Assembly: GCF_033115175.1 (NCBI RefSeq)
Contig: NC_084838.1
Coordinates: 92,361,468 to 92,425,467, forward strand
Length of the DNA: 64,000 nucleotides
From: Lepus europaeus
Lineage: Eukaryota; Chordata; Mammalia; Lagomorpha; Leporidae
Direction: 5' to 3'
The notes beneath the pieces were generated by a model. The model did not search any database, was not told the origin of the DNA, and saw nothing but the letters and a program-made list of their open reading frames with translations. Each line of letters starts with the position of its first letter. The first letter of the stretch is position 1. Both the position numbers and the translations under genes were made by a program. This document shows positions 45,485 through 56,719 of the stretch, piece after piece.

Positions 45485-46321
45485 TGTGGACCAAGTAAAA
45501 GTGATCTTACAGTGCCTTGCCAATGTGGGAGAGGGCAGGGGATGGTTGAGAAGGTGTGCTCTATAGAAGCACCCTGCAAATGTCTAACATCAACTTCCTA
45601 TAACGATTTATTCAGGCTTCTGTTGTCAGGTTTAAATCACTCCAAATCCACCCACCTACTCCCACCCATTTTCCTATGCATTTACTCAGATCTTGGTCAT
45701 GACAGCTGTGCTCTGAAGTGCCTCTTAATTACTCATTCCTTTCTTAAACTGTGAAGCCTTTGAATGGATGCCTATGGCCCAACTCTGTTACTTGATGTCT
45801 TTGGAAGGGGGAAGGATGAACAGCCATTTCTACCTATCTAGTTGATACATCTGAACACCGAATGGCCAAGACTTCCTTCCCTATTAGAATTAAGGTCTTT
45901 CCTTGCATCCCTACATTTCCAGGAACAGTGGACCAATGTTAGCCATGTTTAAGGGGCAGCCAGCCCAATCACTGTGTATTCAGGACTTGAGAGACATTGC
46001 AAGCTCTCTATTCTGGGACAACTAGTAGCCATGAGGAAGGCAAGGTTAAAATGCAACTGGTTTTGGTTCCTGGTAAATGAACATGGCTTCTGTTAGCCAG
46101 ATGGGACCTGTTATTAGATACATTGTGAAGTCATCCTCACTGCAGGGGTCATCATGGGTTACTCCCATGAGCTCATGGCTCCCTGACCACCTGGAGTGAG
46201 TCACTGCGAGTGGGACCTATACTTACACTGATGATTGCACAGATCCTTTGTGTAGCAGCTCAGATGAGAAAATGAACTTCTGAAGAATAGGGCCCAGGTA
46301 TTGATCACCTGGGGAGAGCTG
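45485..46321. other. Intergenic sequence, no gene seen
   Basis: Unique-looking sequence with no recognisable repeat or coding potential. Confidence 0.4.
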
Positions 46322-46411
46322 ATCAAACACTCACCTCTGATTATTTATATATCTATGTGATTATTTATATATATTTAGATATAGACATATAATCAGAGGT
46401 GATTGTTTGAT
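46322..46411. repeat. Inverted repeat (23-bp arms, AT-rich loop)
   Basis: Arm 46322-46344 (ATCAAACACTCACCTCTGAT...) is the reverse complement of 46389-46411 at 22 of 23 positions, around a 44-bp AT-rich loop with repeated TGATTATTTATATAT motifs. Confidence 0.88.
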
Positions 46412-46429
46412 TATATATAAAAAGATCTA

Positions 46430-48612
46430 CCACAACTAACTTTGGTGTAACCCTGCATACTCTCCACCCTGGAACACTAACCAGAACTCCCTGGCCATAT
46501 CCAGCACATGCCCCTGGGTGTTCACTGGAAGAGCAGACACTCCATTAAGCCACAGAAACTTAATCCAAATTAAAAGCCACCAGTGGAACAAAAACCAAAA
46601 ATTATCTCCACAAACACTTAAAATAAATGCAGAAATTAAAAAACAAGAATAAGATAATATGCCCACAAAGGAACACAACACTTATATATTTGAATGTAAA
46701 TGATATTTTAAAGAGAAATAAAATGAAAAATTAGAAAGCAAGGCTTCAATAAATCAAATAAAAAATGAAGTGGAAAACTTAACAGATTGGTGAGGTAGAA
46801 GAAAGAATATCCAAGCTAGAAGACAAATTGACAAATCTGGAAATTTTACAGTTAGACCAAAAAAAAATAAAAATAAAAAGCAGAAATTCAAAACAGTTTT
46901 GGAGATTTATTATGGGATATTATCAAATGACCCGACAGACAGGTGTTAGGAGTTCCCGAAGGTATGGAAAGAGAATGGATTAGGAGGCCCATTTGGTGAA
47001 ATAGTTTTAGAAAATTTCCCTAATTTGGAGAGAGAAAAGGATGTCCAAATACTGAAATCACATAGCACTCCTACAAGGCTATGTGATGACCAGAAATGAC
47101 CAGAAATGATCTTCACAATGACACATTATAGTCAAACTTTCCACAGTAAAACATAAACAAAAGATTCTTAAATGTGCACAAGAGAAATGCCAGATTACTT
47201 TCAGAGGATCTCCATTTAGAATCAGTGATGACTTCTCATCAGAAATCCTACAGGCTAGGAGAGAATAGCAAGATGTATTTCAAGTCTTAAGGGAAAAAAA
47301 ACTCTCAACTCAGAACACTGTGCTCTGCAAAGTTCTCATTTATGAATGAAACAAAAAAGAAATAGAATTTGTCCACACTCATCCAGCATTACAAAGGATG
47401 CTTAAGGATGTGCTACACACGGAAACATAGTCATCATGAAAGAATGTGAAGACAGAAAACCTACCAGTAAAAGTAAAAGGGAAATCCAAAGAAAATAACA
47501 GGAATGTTTATGGAAAAATGTTAGGGCCAAATCATCAGTTATCTACAGTAACCTTGAATGTAAATAGCCTCAACACTCCTGGCAAAAGATACAGCCTGGC
47601 TAATTGGATTAAAAAACAAGTCCCATCTATTTGCTGCCTACAAGAGAAACACATCTCTCCAAGAAAGATAAACACAGACTAAAAGTGAAAGGATGGAAAA
47701 AGATATTCCATGCTAACAGAAACCAAAAAAGAGCAGATGTAGCCATCCTATTATCAGAAAAAAAGACTTTAATACAAAAACTGTTAAAAGAGAGAAAGAA
47801 TGGCACAATATAATGATTAAAGGATCAATTCAGCAGTAATATATGACTATAATAAACATATATGCAATCAATTACAGGGCACTTGACTATTTAAAAGAAA
47901 TGCTAATGCATCTATAGGGGGACATGGATTCCAATACAACAGTAATGGTGACTTGAATACTCCACTTTGAGCAATGGACAGAAAATCAGCAAAGACACAA
48001 CAGTCATTGATATTATAGAACAAATTGACCTAATTGTTATCTACAGAATTGTTCATTCCACAATTGTAGAATATACATTCTTCTCAAAAGTGCATGGCAC
48101 TTTCTCTAGGATAGATTACATGGAAGGCCATAAAGCAAGTCTCAGAAAATTTTTAAAAAATTGGAATCATACCATACATCTTCTCTGATCACAATGGAAT
48201 AAAGCTGGAAATCAACAACACAAGAATTTCTAGAATATATGCAAATACATGGAGACTGAACAATGTGCTCCTGAAAGAACAGTAGGTCACAGGAGAAATA
48301 AAAAAAAATTGGAAATGAAGACAATATATCATATCAAAACATTGGATACAGCAAAACAGTATTAAGAGGGAAGAGCATAGCAATTGGTGCCTACATCAAG
48401 AAATTGGAAATGGACCAAAATACATGAAATATCATTACATCTCAAGGACCTAAAAAATAAGCAACAAACCAAACCCAAAATTAGTTGGAAAAAGAAATAA
48501 TTCAAATTAGGGAAGATATAAACAAAATTGAAACAAAAAATACATAAGATGAGTGAAACAAAGAGCTGGTTCTTTGAAAAAATAAACAAAATTGATATTC
48601 CATTGGCCTAAT
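46430..48612 (+). mobile_element. Middle-aged L1 (5' UTR end, ORF1, ORF2 endonuclease region)
   Basis: 46430-46640 resembles the end of an L1 5' UTR. 46700-47440 is decayed ORF1 (AGGCTAGGAGAGAATAGCAA and CTTAAGGATGTGCTACACAC near its end). 47500-48600 is the ORF2 endonuclease domain, with the start TVTLNVNSLNTPGKRYSLAN and later [20 protein letters not shown]. Stops and frameshifts occur throughout, and it ends abruptly in an A-rich stretch. Confidence 0.85.
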
Positions 48613-48649
48613 TAACAAAAAAAAAAACACAAAAACAAACCCAAATCTG

Positions 48650-48838
48650 CACACAACCACTTCCTTTCCTGCTATGCCACTATATTGTACCAAGGGAACC
48701 CTCACCAGAAGCCAAACCAATGGGGCTACCCACTCTTGGACTTTCAGCCTCCAAAACTAAATAAATCAGATTTTTTATAAAGTATGAGGCCTCGGGTATT
48801 TTGTTTTAATAACAGAAAACAGACTAACACAAGGACAC
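48650..48838 (+). mobile_element. ERVL-MaLR LTR 3' end
   Basis: GGGCTACCCACTCTTGGACT then TTCAGCCTCCAAAACTAAAT, TATGAGGCCTCGGGTATTTT and AACAGAAAACAGACTAACAC match the 3' end layout of mammalian MaLR LTRs (MLT/MST type), an old mammalian family. Confidence 0.7.
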
Positions 48839-49852
48839 ATTGGTGGATATTGAACAAACAGAGCTGAGATATACTCCCAGGGAAGAGGGTAAAGGTGAGG
48901 GTATGAAACCACAGCCTCTGAAGAATTCAACATAATTTAGTAAAATATATACAGGGTTTAAGAGCAACTAGGAAAATCTATCCACTAATGAAGAGAGTAA
49001 CTTTGTAAGATTTTGAACAAGAAATGGAACAACCCAAAAGTATTACAACAAGTATGAAAAGTCTGGACTTCTGTCAAGGAAATGTAAATGAAGGGAACCC
49101 CATATTTAGACACACAAAGAAACAGATTGGCAGACTTTTAGAAGATCAAAAATTTGGCAGATGGGAAAAGGATTTGCCAGATTAATATACCGACCAACTG
49201 ACAAGAAATCTATGTTAAACCAACCATGGTACAATCTCTTGTCCTATGTTTCAGATAACCCTGGGACAGCTGGGGGAGGTAATATGACAGCCCTACCATA
49301 TTCTGTTAATATAGCTATACCTGGATACTACAGTGATACTCAATATGGGTATTTCATTATTTCATTTCCATCCTGGTAGATAAATGGCATCTTCATTTTT
49401 AAGAGCTTTTAACCGAAAAGGCCAAAATATATAACAAATAGAGATTTTTCATATAAAAGAGAATCATTTCATAGGTAAAATGATTGGCTATTCCTCCTAA
49501 GCAGATAACATAAAGCAAGGACTTTCCAAGGAAGGTATGAAGAAAACACTCTGGATAAAAGTGTCCAGTTGAGACTAGAGGTTTCACCTTCCTTCTTCTA
49601 CTAAACCTGATAAAATGGGTTTAAATCTGAATAAAGAAAATTACATCTTTACAAGAGGGACTTTCAACAGTAGCTGAAATAGAGAAATAAAAGAATGTCA
49701 ATAAATGGAAAAAGTAAAGAGAAAGGTATGGACTAGAATATCTGTGGAGGGGCTTTCAGGGGTAGAGGAAGTAGCATCCTAGTGAAAAAAAAAAGTAGAA
49801 GATATGCCAATGGGAATTGAAAGTGTGGACTGAAAAAGTAAAGTTAAAAAAG
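48839..49852. other. Unassigned sequence
   Basis: No recognised gene. A 72-codon open frame (49161-49379) has no family resemblance and no supporting structure. Confidence 0.35.
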
Positions 49853-49860
49853 GATCTCTA

Positions 49861-50208
49861 GGGGCCCACCTTTGTGGTATACTAGGTAAAGCCTCCACCT
49901 GCAACACTGGCATCTCATATGGGTGCCAGTTCGAGACCCTGCTGCTCCACTTCCAATCCAGCTACCAGCTAATGAGCCAGGGAAACCAGTGGAGGATGGC
50001 ACAAGTGCTTTGGCCCCTATACCCATGTGGGAAACATGGAAAAGTTCCTGGATCCTGGTTTTGGCCTTCTGGGGTATGAACCAGCAGATGGAAAACTAAC
50101 CTACCTATTTCTCTCAATCTCTCACTCCCTCCCCTCCATCTCCTTCTCCCTCTTCATCTCTATCTATAACTCTTACCTTTCAAATAAATAAATATTTTTT
50201 TAAAAAAA
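49861..50208 (+). mobile_element. CSINE with short TSD
   Basis: Head GGGGCCCACCTTTGTGGTAT through CAAATAAATAAATATTTTT. GATCTCTA is repeated at 49853-49860 and 50209-50216. Confidence 0.92.
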
Positions 50209-50455
50209 GATCTCTACCCCTGAATAATCAACACCTTGCCTGGTTCCCATACACAGGACAAGAAATATCCCACCCATTCATATTAGAGCTAAGCCTGCCA
50301 GTTGACAAGCATCTCCTATGTTCAAATTTCCTCATCTCAAATATGAACAAGTATCTGGTAACCACTGAACATTGAATAAATTCTACTACATGTAAAAGAA
50401 TTACCAAAGTAATCAGATAAAACAAAATTTTCTCCAAGGTTGAGTTTTCTAATTT

Positions 50456-50786
50456 TTTTTTTTTGGCAGGCAGAGTGGACAGAGAGAGAGAGAGAAAGGT
50501 CTTCCTTTACCGTTGGTTCACCCTCCAATGGCCGCTGCAGCAGGCGTGCTGCAGCAGGTGCACCGCGCTGATCTGAAGCCAGGAGCCAGGTGCTTCCCCT
50601 GCTCTCCCATGTGGGTGCAGGTCCCAAGCACTTGGGCCATCCTCCACTGCACTCCCGGGCCACAGAAGAGAGCTGGACTGGAAGAGGGGCAACCGGGACA
50701 GAATTCGGTGCCCTGACTGGGACTAGAACCCAGTGTGCCAGTGCCGCAGGCAGAGGATTAGCTTATTGAGCCACAGCGCCAGCCCT
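50456..50786 (-). mobile_element. CSINE, inverted, young subfamily
   Basis: T run, GGCAGGCAGAGTGGACAGAG, body, and a head ending CACAGCGCCAGCCC. Flanks GTTTTCTAATTTT and GTTTTAATTTT are a degenerate TSD. Confidence 0.94.
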
Positions 50787-50841
50787 TGTTTTAATTTTAA
50801 TATATAATGTAAATACTAACATATTCAAAAAAATTTATGTC

Positions 50842-51180
50842 TGGGGCCAGCGCTGTGGTATAGCGGGTAAAATCATTGCCTGTAGTGCTGGCATCCCGTA
50901 TGGGCACCGGTTTGAGTCATGGCTGCTCCATTTCTGATCCAGCACTCTGCTATGGCGTGGGAAAGCAGTAGAAGATGGCCCAAGTCTTTAGGCTCCTGCA
51001 CCCGTGTGGGAGGCCCAAAAGAAGATCCTGGCTTCAGATAGGTACAGCTACGGCCTTTGCAGCCAATTGGGGAGTAAACCAATGGATAGAAGACCCCCCC
51101 CCCAACTCTGCCTTTCCTTCTCTCTCTGTGTGTAACTTTTCAAATAAATAAATAAATCTTTTAAAAAATTTTAAAAAAAG
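50842..51180 (+). mobile_element. CSINE with TSD
   Basis: Head GGGGCCAGCGCTGTGGTATA, body, and tail AATAAATAAATAAATCTTTT. ATTTATGTC is repeated at 50833-50841 and 51181-51189. Confidence 0.94.
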
Positions 51181-51189
51181 ATTTATGTC

Positions 51190-52360
51190 CTATAGAAAGA
51201 AAGACAGGAAGCAATGAGAAAAGATAAAATGCAAAAGTTTAAAATCTTATTCTTAAAATCAAAACAAAAAAAACCTAAAAGAGTCAAATATTCGATTAAT
51301 AGTAATATAGAAAGCTCAGATAAAAGAAAGGGAATATCATTAAATCAGTAACAAAATTTCCCAGAGCCTAAGAAACACAAATTCAAAAAAATTTAAAAGA
51401 TCTGAGAGATAACAACAGAAGACTCATGCTTAAACAAACCTGTATGAAATTTGAGAACAAAGTCATAGACTAATATCAGAAACACAAAAACCAAATATAG
51501 AGCACAAACGAGACAATCTACAAAGGAACAGAAATTCAGGTCATAGTTAGATTTTTTCATTAGTAGATAGAACATAGATGTTCAAAATACTTTTGCTCCA
51601 GGAATTCTATACCCACAAAAATTTTGAGAAAAATAAAAGCAACATACTGCCATTTTCATACACAAAGGGCTTCAGAATGTTTAGAAGATACTTGAAGGCA
51701 GGCGCCACGGGCTCAATTGGCTAATCCTCCACCCTGCGGCGCTGGCATACTGGGTTCTAGTCCCGCTCGGGGCGCCGGATTCTGTCCCGGTTGCCCCTCT
51801 TCCAGGCCAGCTCTCTGCTGTGGCCTGGGAGTGCAGTGGAGGATGGCCCAAGTACTTGGGCCCTGCACCCCATGGGAGACCAGGAGAAGCAGCTGGCTCC
51901 TGCCTTCGGATCAGCACGGTGCGCCGGCCACGGCGGCCATTGGAGGGTGAACCAATGGCAAAAGGAAGACCTTTCTCTCTGTCTCTCTCACTGTCCACTC
52001 TGCCTGTCAAAAAAAAAAAAAAAAAAAGAAGAAGGAAAGAAAGAAATCCCTAAATCTGTAATGACTGGGATTTCCAAAAAAAAGATACTTGAAGATATCT
52101 CCAAGCCTTCAAGCAAAACAAGAGTAAAAAACAAGAAAAAAGATGTAACATAAAGAACAGTGAAACAAACCAAAATATGCATGAAAGGATATTCAAGGAT
52201 GATACACTATAAAATAGTTTGTGCAAATTATAGCATAAGAATCATTAGGATCTGGAATATCTTCAAAAAAATTCAAATGCAATAAAAGTACAGGTAAAAT
52301 ATTCTTAATTCAAAATTACAAAATCTGAAATCCTCCAAGATCCAAATCTTTTCTCAGAGA
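51190..52360 (+). mobile_element. Old L1/HAL1-like remnant (host of a younger SINE)
   Basis: ATATCATTAAATCAGTAACA and CCAGGAATTCTATACCCACA are typical of the ORF1 end of old L1/HAL1 elements. It is interrupted by the SINE at 51698. The rest is A-rich and undecodable. Confidence 0.5.
51698..52081 (+). mobile_element. CSINE with probable 3' transduction, 13-bp TSD
   Basis: The young SINE body (head GGCAGGCGCCACGGGCTCAA, end CTGCCTGTC plus an A run) is 51698-52027. About 47 non-SINE bases follow (GAAGAAGGAAAGAAAGAAAT ... GACTGGGATTTCC), then a second A run to 52081. The exact TSD AAGATACTTGAAG lies at 51685-51697 and 52082-52094, so the extra segment was inserted together with the SINE. Confidence 0.85.
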
Positions 52361-52385
52361 ATTTCAGATATTGGACTTTTTCAGG

Positions 52386-52721
52386 CCAGCCTTGTGGCAT
52401 AGTGAGCTGGGCCTCTGCTTGCGGTGTTGGAATCCCAGATGGGTGCTGGTTCAGGTCCTGGCTGCTCCTGTTCTGATCCAGCTCTCTGACATGGCCGGGG
52501 AAAGCAGCAGAAGATGGCCCAAGTCCTTGGGCCCCTGTACCCACGTGGGAGACCCGTAGGAAGCTCCTGACTCCTGGCTTTGGATTGGCTCAGCTCCAGT
52601 TGTCTCGGCTGGCCATCTAGGGAGTGAACCAGAGGATGGAAGACCTTTCTCTCTGTCTCTCCCTCTTCTCTTTCTCTAACTCTACCTCTCAAATAAATAG
52701 TCTTTTTTAAAAAAAGATTTT
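52386..52721 (+). mobile_element. CSINE with imperfect TSD
   Basis: Head CCAGCCTTGTGGCATAGTGA through CTCAAATAAATAGTCTTTTT. Flanks ATTGGACTTTTTCAG and TTTGGACTATTCAG are a degenerate duplication. Confidence 0.92.
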
Positions 52722-52736
52722 GGACTATTCAGATTG

Positions 52737-53568
52737 GAAATGCTCAGCTGATACAGTCTATGCAAATATTACAAAATTCAAAAAGTTCTGAAATCTGAAA
52801 CACTTCTGGAACCAAGCATTTCAGATAAAGTATATTTAATTGGTATTTGACAAAACAAATAAAGAGCTGTACAATATTATTTGCTTTGTGTTGTAAAGTA
52901 CACAGATATTCTTTTCCCAAAAAAATTGGAGACATGGTAGTTATAAACTCAAGAAACTGTACAAAAGAGAAATTGGATAGTGATACAATTATCAAATATG
53001 AATGGGGGAGAAAAATGATAAGATGGAGTAAGGCAACACAGTTCTCACATGTCATCTATTATCTGCCATAGCAAGAAGAATAATGATAAAATTTTAAATA
53101 AAAATCAAACTGTGCTGTCTATACATATGTACTTACAGATATAAACAAAAAGCACAGTCTGCACCTGTAGAGATGGCAGGGTGGAGAAGGGTAGAACAAT
53201 GAAAGTCTTTTTATCCTATATAAGCACTACTTTAACTTTTTTTTTTTTTAAATAAAAGGTGGTACAAAAAGATTCCCCAAACAATCTATACCTACTAACT
53301 TTAGGATTAAAAAGTATAATGTTTTACAAACACTAAGTCTGGTACATTTACATAATATGTGGATTTATAACCTAATTTTTTAAAAAAATCATACAACCAA
53401 TCTAACAAATTAGTATCAGTAAACTCTCTTCTCCTCATGTTTACTTTGCCTAATCCTCATTTTCAAGAAGCCGTGGGATCTCTCTCCTCCTATTAGTGTC
53501 CCCTACTTGCCACGATGGCCATTCCCCTACATTTCTTCTGCAGAGAAAAGGAAAAGAGTAATTTGGAT
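52737..53568. other. Unassigned sequence
   Basis: No gene or clear repeat; AT-rich. Confidence 0.4.
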
Positions 53569-53582
53569 AAAATCTAAGTGTC

Positions 53583-53946
53583 AGGCCGGCGCCGCAGCTC
53601 AACAGGCTAATCCTCTGCCTTGCGGCGACGGCACACCGGGTTCTAGTCCCGGTCGGGGCACCAATTCTGTCCCGATTGCCCCCCTTCCAGGCCAGCTCTC
53701 TGCTGTTGCCAGGGAGTGCAGTGGAGGATGGCCCAAGTGCTTGGGCCCTGCACTCCATGGGAGACCAGGAGAAGCAGCTGGCTCCTGCCTTCGGATCAGC
53801 GCGGTGCGCTGGCCGCAGCGCGCTGGCCGCGGTGGCCATTGGAGGGCGAACCAATGGCAAAAGGAAGACTTTTCTCTCTGTCTCTCTTACTGTCCACTCT
53901 GCCTGTCAAAAAATAAAAAATAAAAATAAAAATAAAATTAAAAAAA
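53583..53946 (+). mobile_element. Young CSINE with 14-bp TSD
   Basis: GC-rich near-consensus copy (head AGGCCGGCGCCGCAGCTCAA) with a compound A/T tail. AAAATCTAAGTGTC occurs at 53569-53582 and 53947-53960. It also carries a short duplicated CGCGCTGGCCGC segment (53803-53831). Confidence 0.96.
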
Positions 53947-53960
53947 AAAATCTAAGTGTC

Positions 53961-54560
53961 TATTTATGCTCCGTGTGACTTCAGCCAAGGTGTTTCTCCT
54001 AATCGAAAAGTAACACCTCCCTCCCTATCTTTCAGAATTAAACAAAAGAGTACCTTTGGATGTGCATAAATTTGAGATCACTATTTAATATAATTATTTA
54101 ATAAACAGACATTCTCAGGTTGAGGAAGGGCAATGAAGATGGCGTGGTAACATGATCAGAACAAAAAATACTGGAATTCCAGCTACATACCTTTATAGTC
54201 AGTAAGAGTTTTAAGTACAGAAATTAGAGAGACTCCCAAACTCTTCTTGCTGTCACCAACAGCACAACAAGACACTGTCATCTGCTTATCGTCCCCGATG
54301 TTGATTCATAGACAGCTTTATCCACAAAGGAGTTCATAGATGAGGAAGGGAGGGGAAAAAGTTCCTCTTTCTCAAAACCCTTTTCAAATTATTCCTAAAA
54401 AAGTAAAGAGTACCAAGAGAAATAACATTTATTTTAAAAGTGCTTTATGGACAGATACATACTCTAATTTTAGTGAAATCCATAAAATGGACTATCATCT
54501 CAACTGCAAGCGCAAAGAAAAAATTACATGCCTAGATTTTGGAATACTAGACACCTAAAT
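53961..54560. other. Unassigned sequence, possibly old L1 5' region
   Basis: GCAATGAAGATGGCGTGG near 54130 is reminiscent of an L1 5' UTR start, but the rest is too diverged to call. Confidence 0.35.
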
Positions 54561-56290
54561 AGAAATTTAGATGCATAAAAAACAGGGGTCCTTTGAATAT
54601 TGTGGTAGCAAAATGCCTTACGTGAAATTCTGAAAGAAGTTCTTGAATTGTACATGAAAGGACACCAACATGAAAATAAAAGTAAAAAACTCACTGTAAA
54701 CACAAAAATGTAGTCAAAATAAAAATATTTTAATATTGTAATGCTGACGCACAGAAAAGCTACAAAGCAAAAAATGCTAAAAATACACTTACAGTAATTT
54801 AATAGTGGACATACAAGTTTGAAGATGTAAATTATGTTGTTATCAATAACAGAAAGCGTGGAGAGGAAAAGCTAAAATATAGAGATTTTCTTGAAGAAAA
54901 ATTGTTATCAAAATAAAATAGACCATTAAAATTACAAGCTGTTTAATGTGAGCTTCATGGTAATGACAAAGGAATAAACATATCCAGATACACAGAAAAT
55001 AAAGAGAAAGGAATCAGTGCATGTCAGTACAAAAATCATTCAACCACAAAGAAAGACAGCAAGAAAGAAACAAATAATATAATGATATAATGATTATAAG
55101 ATTAACATAATTTTAAAATGGAAATAAATTTTTACCTATCACAAACTACTTTAAATGCAAATGGATTAAATTCTCCAATCAAAGGCATAGAGTGTCTGAA
55201 TGAACTTTAAAAATAAATCTAACACTACATTAACCATAAGAAACTGACTTGAACGTTAAGGACACACATCAAGCTAAAAGCTAAGAGATGGAAAAGGATT
55301 TCCATGCAGTTTGTAACCAAAAAAGCAGCAAAAGTATCTGGACTATTATCACACACAAACACAAAATTCTAATCAAAACTGTTAAAAGAGATGAATTTTT
55401 TACAATGATGGAGGGATCAATTCACCAAGAGGCTGTACCAATAATTAATATAAATGTATACAATATCTGAGCACTAAATATATAAAATAAATATTGATAG
55501 AATTAAAGGGGTAAATAAATAGCAAAATAATGTTAATAGGGAATTTCAACCATTTCAACAATGGATAGATAGATCATCTGACAGAAAACCAATAAGGAAG
55601 TAGCAGATCGAACATTATAGACCAAATGACCCTGACTGACACATACATTTGATCCCGAATCAGCACATTACACATTCTTTTCAAGTTCACCTGAGTCATT
55701 CTCAGGGATTGCCCATAAAATAAGTCTTAACAAGTTTTAAAAGGAATTCAGTATCTTTTTGAACTACTGTAGTATAAAACTGGGAAGTCATTAGCAGTAA
55801 GAAATTGGGAAATTCACAAAAATGCAGAAATTAAATAACACACTCATGAACAATTGTATCAAGCAAAATATCAAAATGAAAATCAGAAAAATAACTTGAG
55901 ACAAATGAAAATTCAACATATGAAACTTATGTGATGTAGCAAAAGCATTTGGAAGTTTACAGTGATAATGTCTGAAACAATTTTAAAGAAGCTCTCAAAT
56001 AAGCAGCCTAACTTTACAATTCAATAAACTGTCCTTGGGCCCCTGCACCCATGTGGGACACTCAGAAGAAACCCCTGGTTCCTGGCTGCAGCCTGGCCCC
56101 GCCTGGCCATTGAGGCCATCTGGGAAGTGAACCAGCAGATGAAAGACCTCTCTCTCTCTCTGTGTCTCTCTCTCTTAGTATAATCACACATAAAATTATA
56201 ATATAATGTAAATAAGCACTGAACAAAATTCAGTATCATTGCATAAAAATACAGATAAAAAATATGTACTAATGAAATACACCTCAGCAT
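54560..56290 (+). mobile_element. Old L1 (ORF1-ORF2 junction and endonuclease region), split by a SINE
   Basis: 55140-55460 aligns by eye with the ORF2 start (ACTTTAAATGCAAATGGATT, AAATTCTCCAATCAAAGGCA, AAAAGATGGAAAAGG-like segments). 55500-56000 continues the endonuclease region. A SINE occupies 56030-56175. There are many stops. Confidence 0.65.
56030..56176 (+). mobile_element. CSINE, 5'-truncated
   Basis: Begins in the body at TGTCCTTGGGCCCCTGCACC and ends with a CT-rich block (TCTCTCTCTCTGTGTCTCTC) and TTAGTATAATC. Confidence 0.85.
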
Positions 56291-56710
56291 AATAAGGAAT
56301 ACAGGATTAGTATGTTGAAGAAATAGGCCTGCAAGATAGGAATATTATTCAAACTTTAAAAAGAATTAAATCTTGCATTTTCAGCAATATGGGTGAATCT
56401 GGATAATATTACATTAAGTAAAATAGGGCAGGCACAAAAAGGCAAGTGTTCTTTAAGTAACTGACAAAAGCAGAAAGTTATGGCCAGGGCTGGAGCTTCA
56501 GAAACTATAGAGAATTTGGTCAAAAGTTACAAAGTTATGCAGGATGAGTAACTTCTACAAGTCTCACATACAGAATAGCAAATTCAGTTAATAAAACCAC
56601 ACTACAGAAACATGCGCAGGGTGTGTAAGTTCTGAAATCTAATGTACAGAATAGCAATTGCAGTTGATATGACTTCACTATACAAACACACAGAAGCTGG
56701 CAATACACTA
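56290..56710 (+). mobile_element. Old L1 3' end with duplicated 3' UTR segment
   Basis: 56370-56450 is the conserved ORF2 end (TTTTCAGCAATATGGGTGAA, ACATTAAGTAAAATAGGGCA). 56540-56690 holds two diverged copies of an ACAGAATAGCAA...CAGTTRATA segment typical of old L1 3' UTRs. Confidence 0.65.
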
Positions 56711-56719
56711 CCATAGACT

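Noticed and set aside
49161..49379. 72-codon frame with Tyr/Pro-rich end (GYYSDTQYGYFIISFPSW)
   Set aside because: No homologue recognised, no splice or promoter context, and it lies among decayed repeats; most likely chance.
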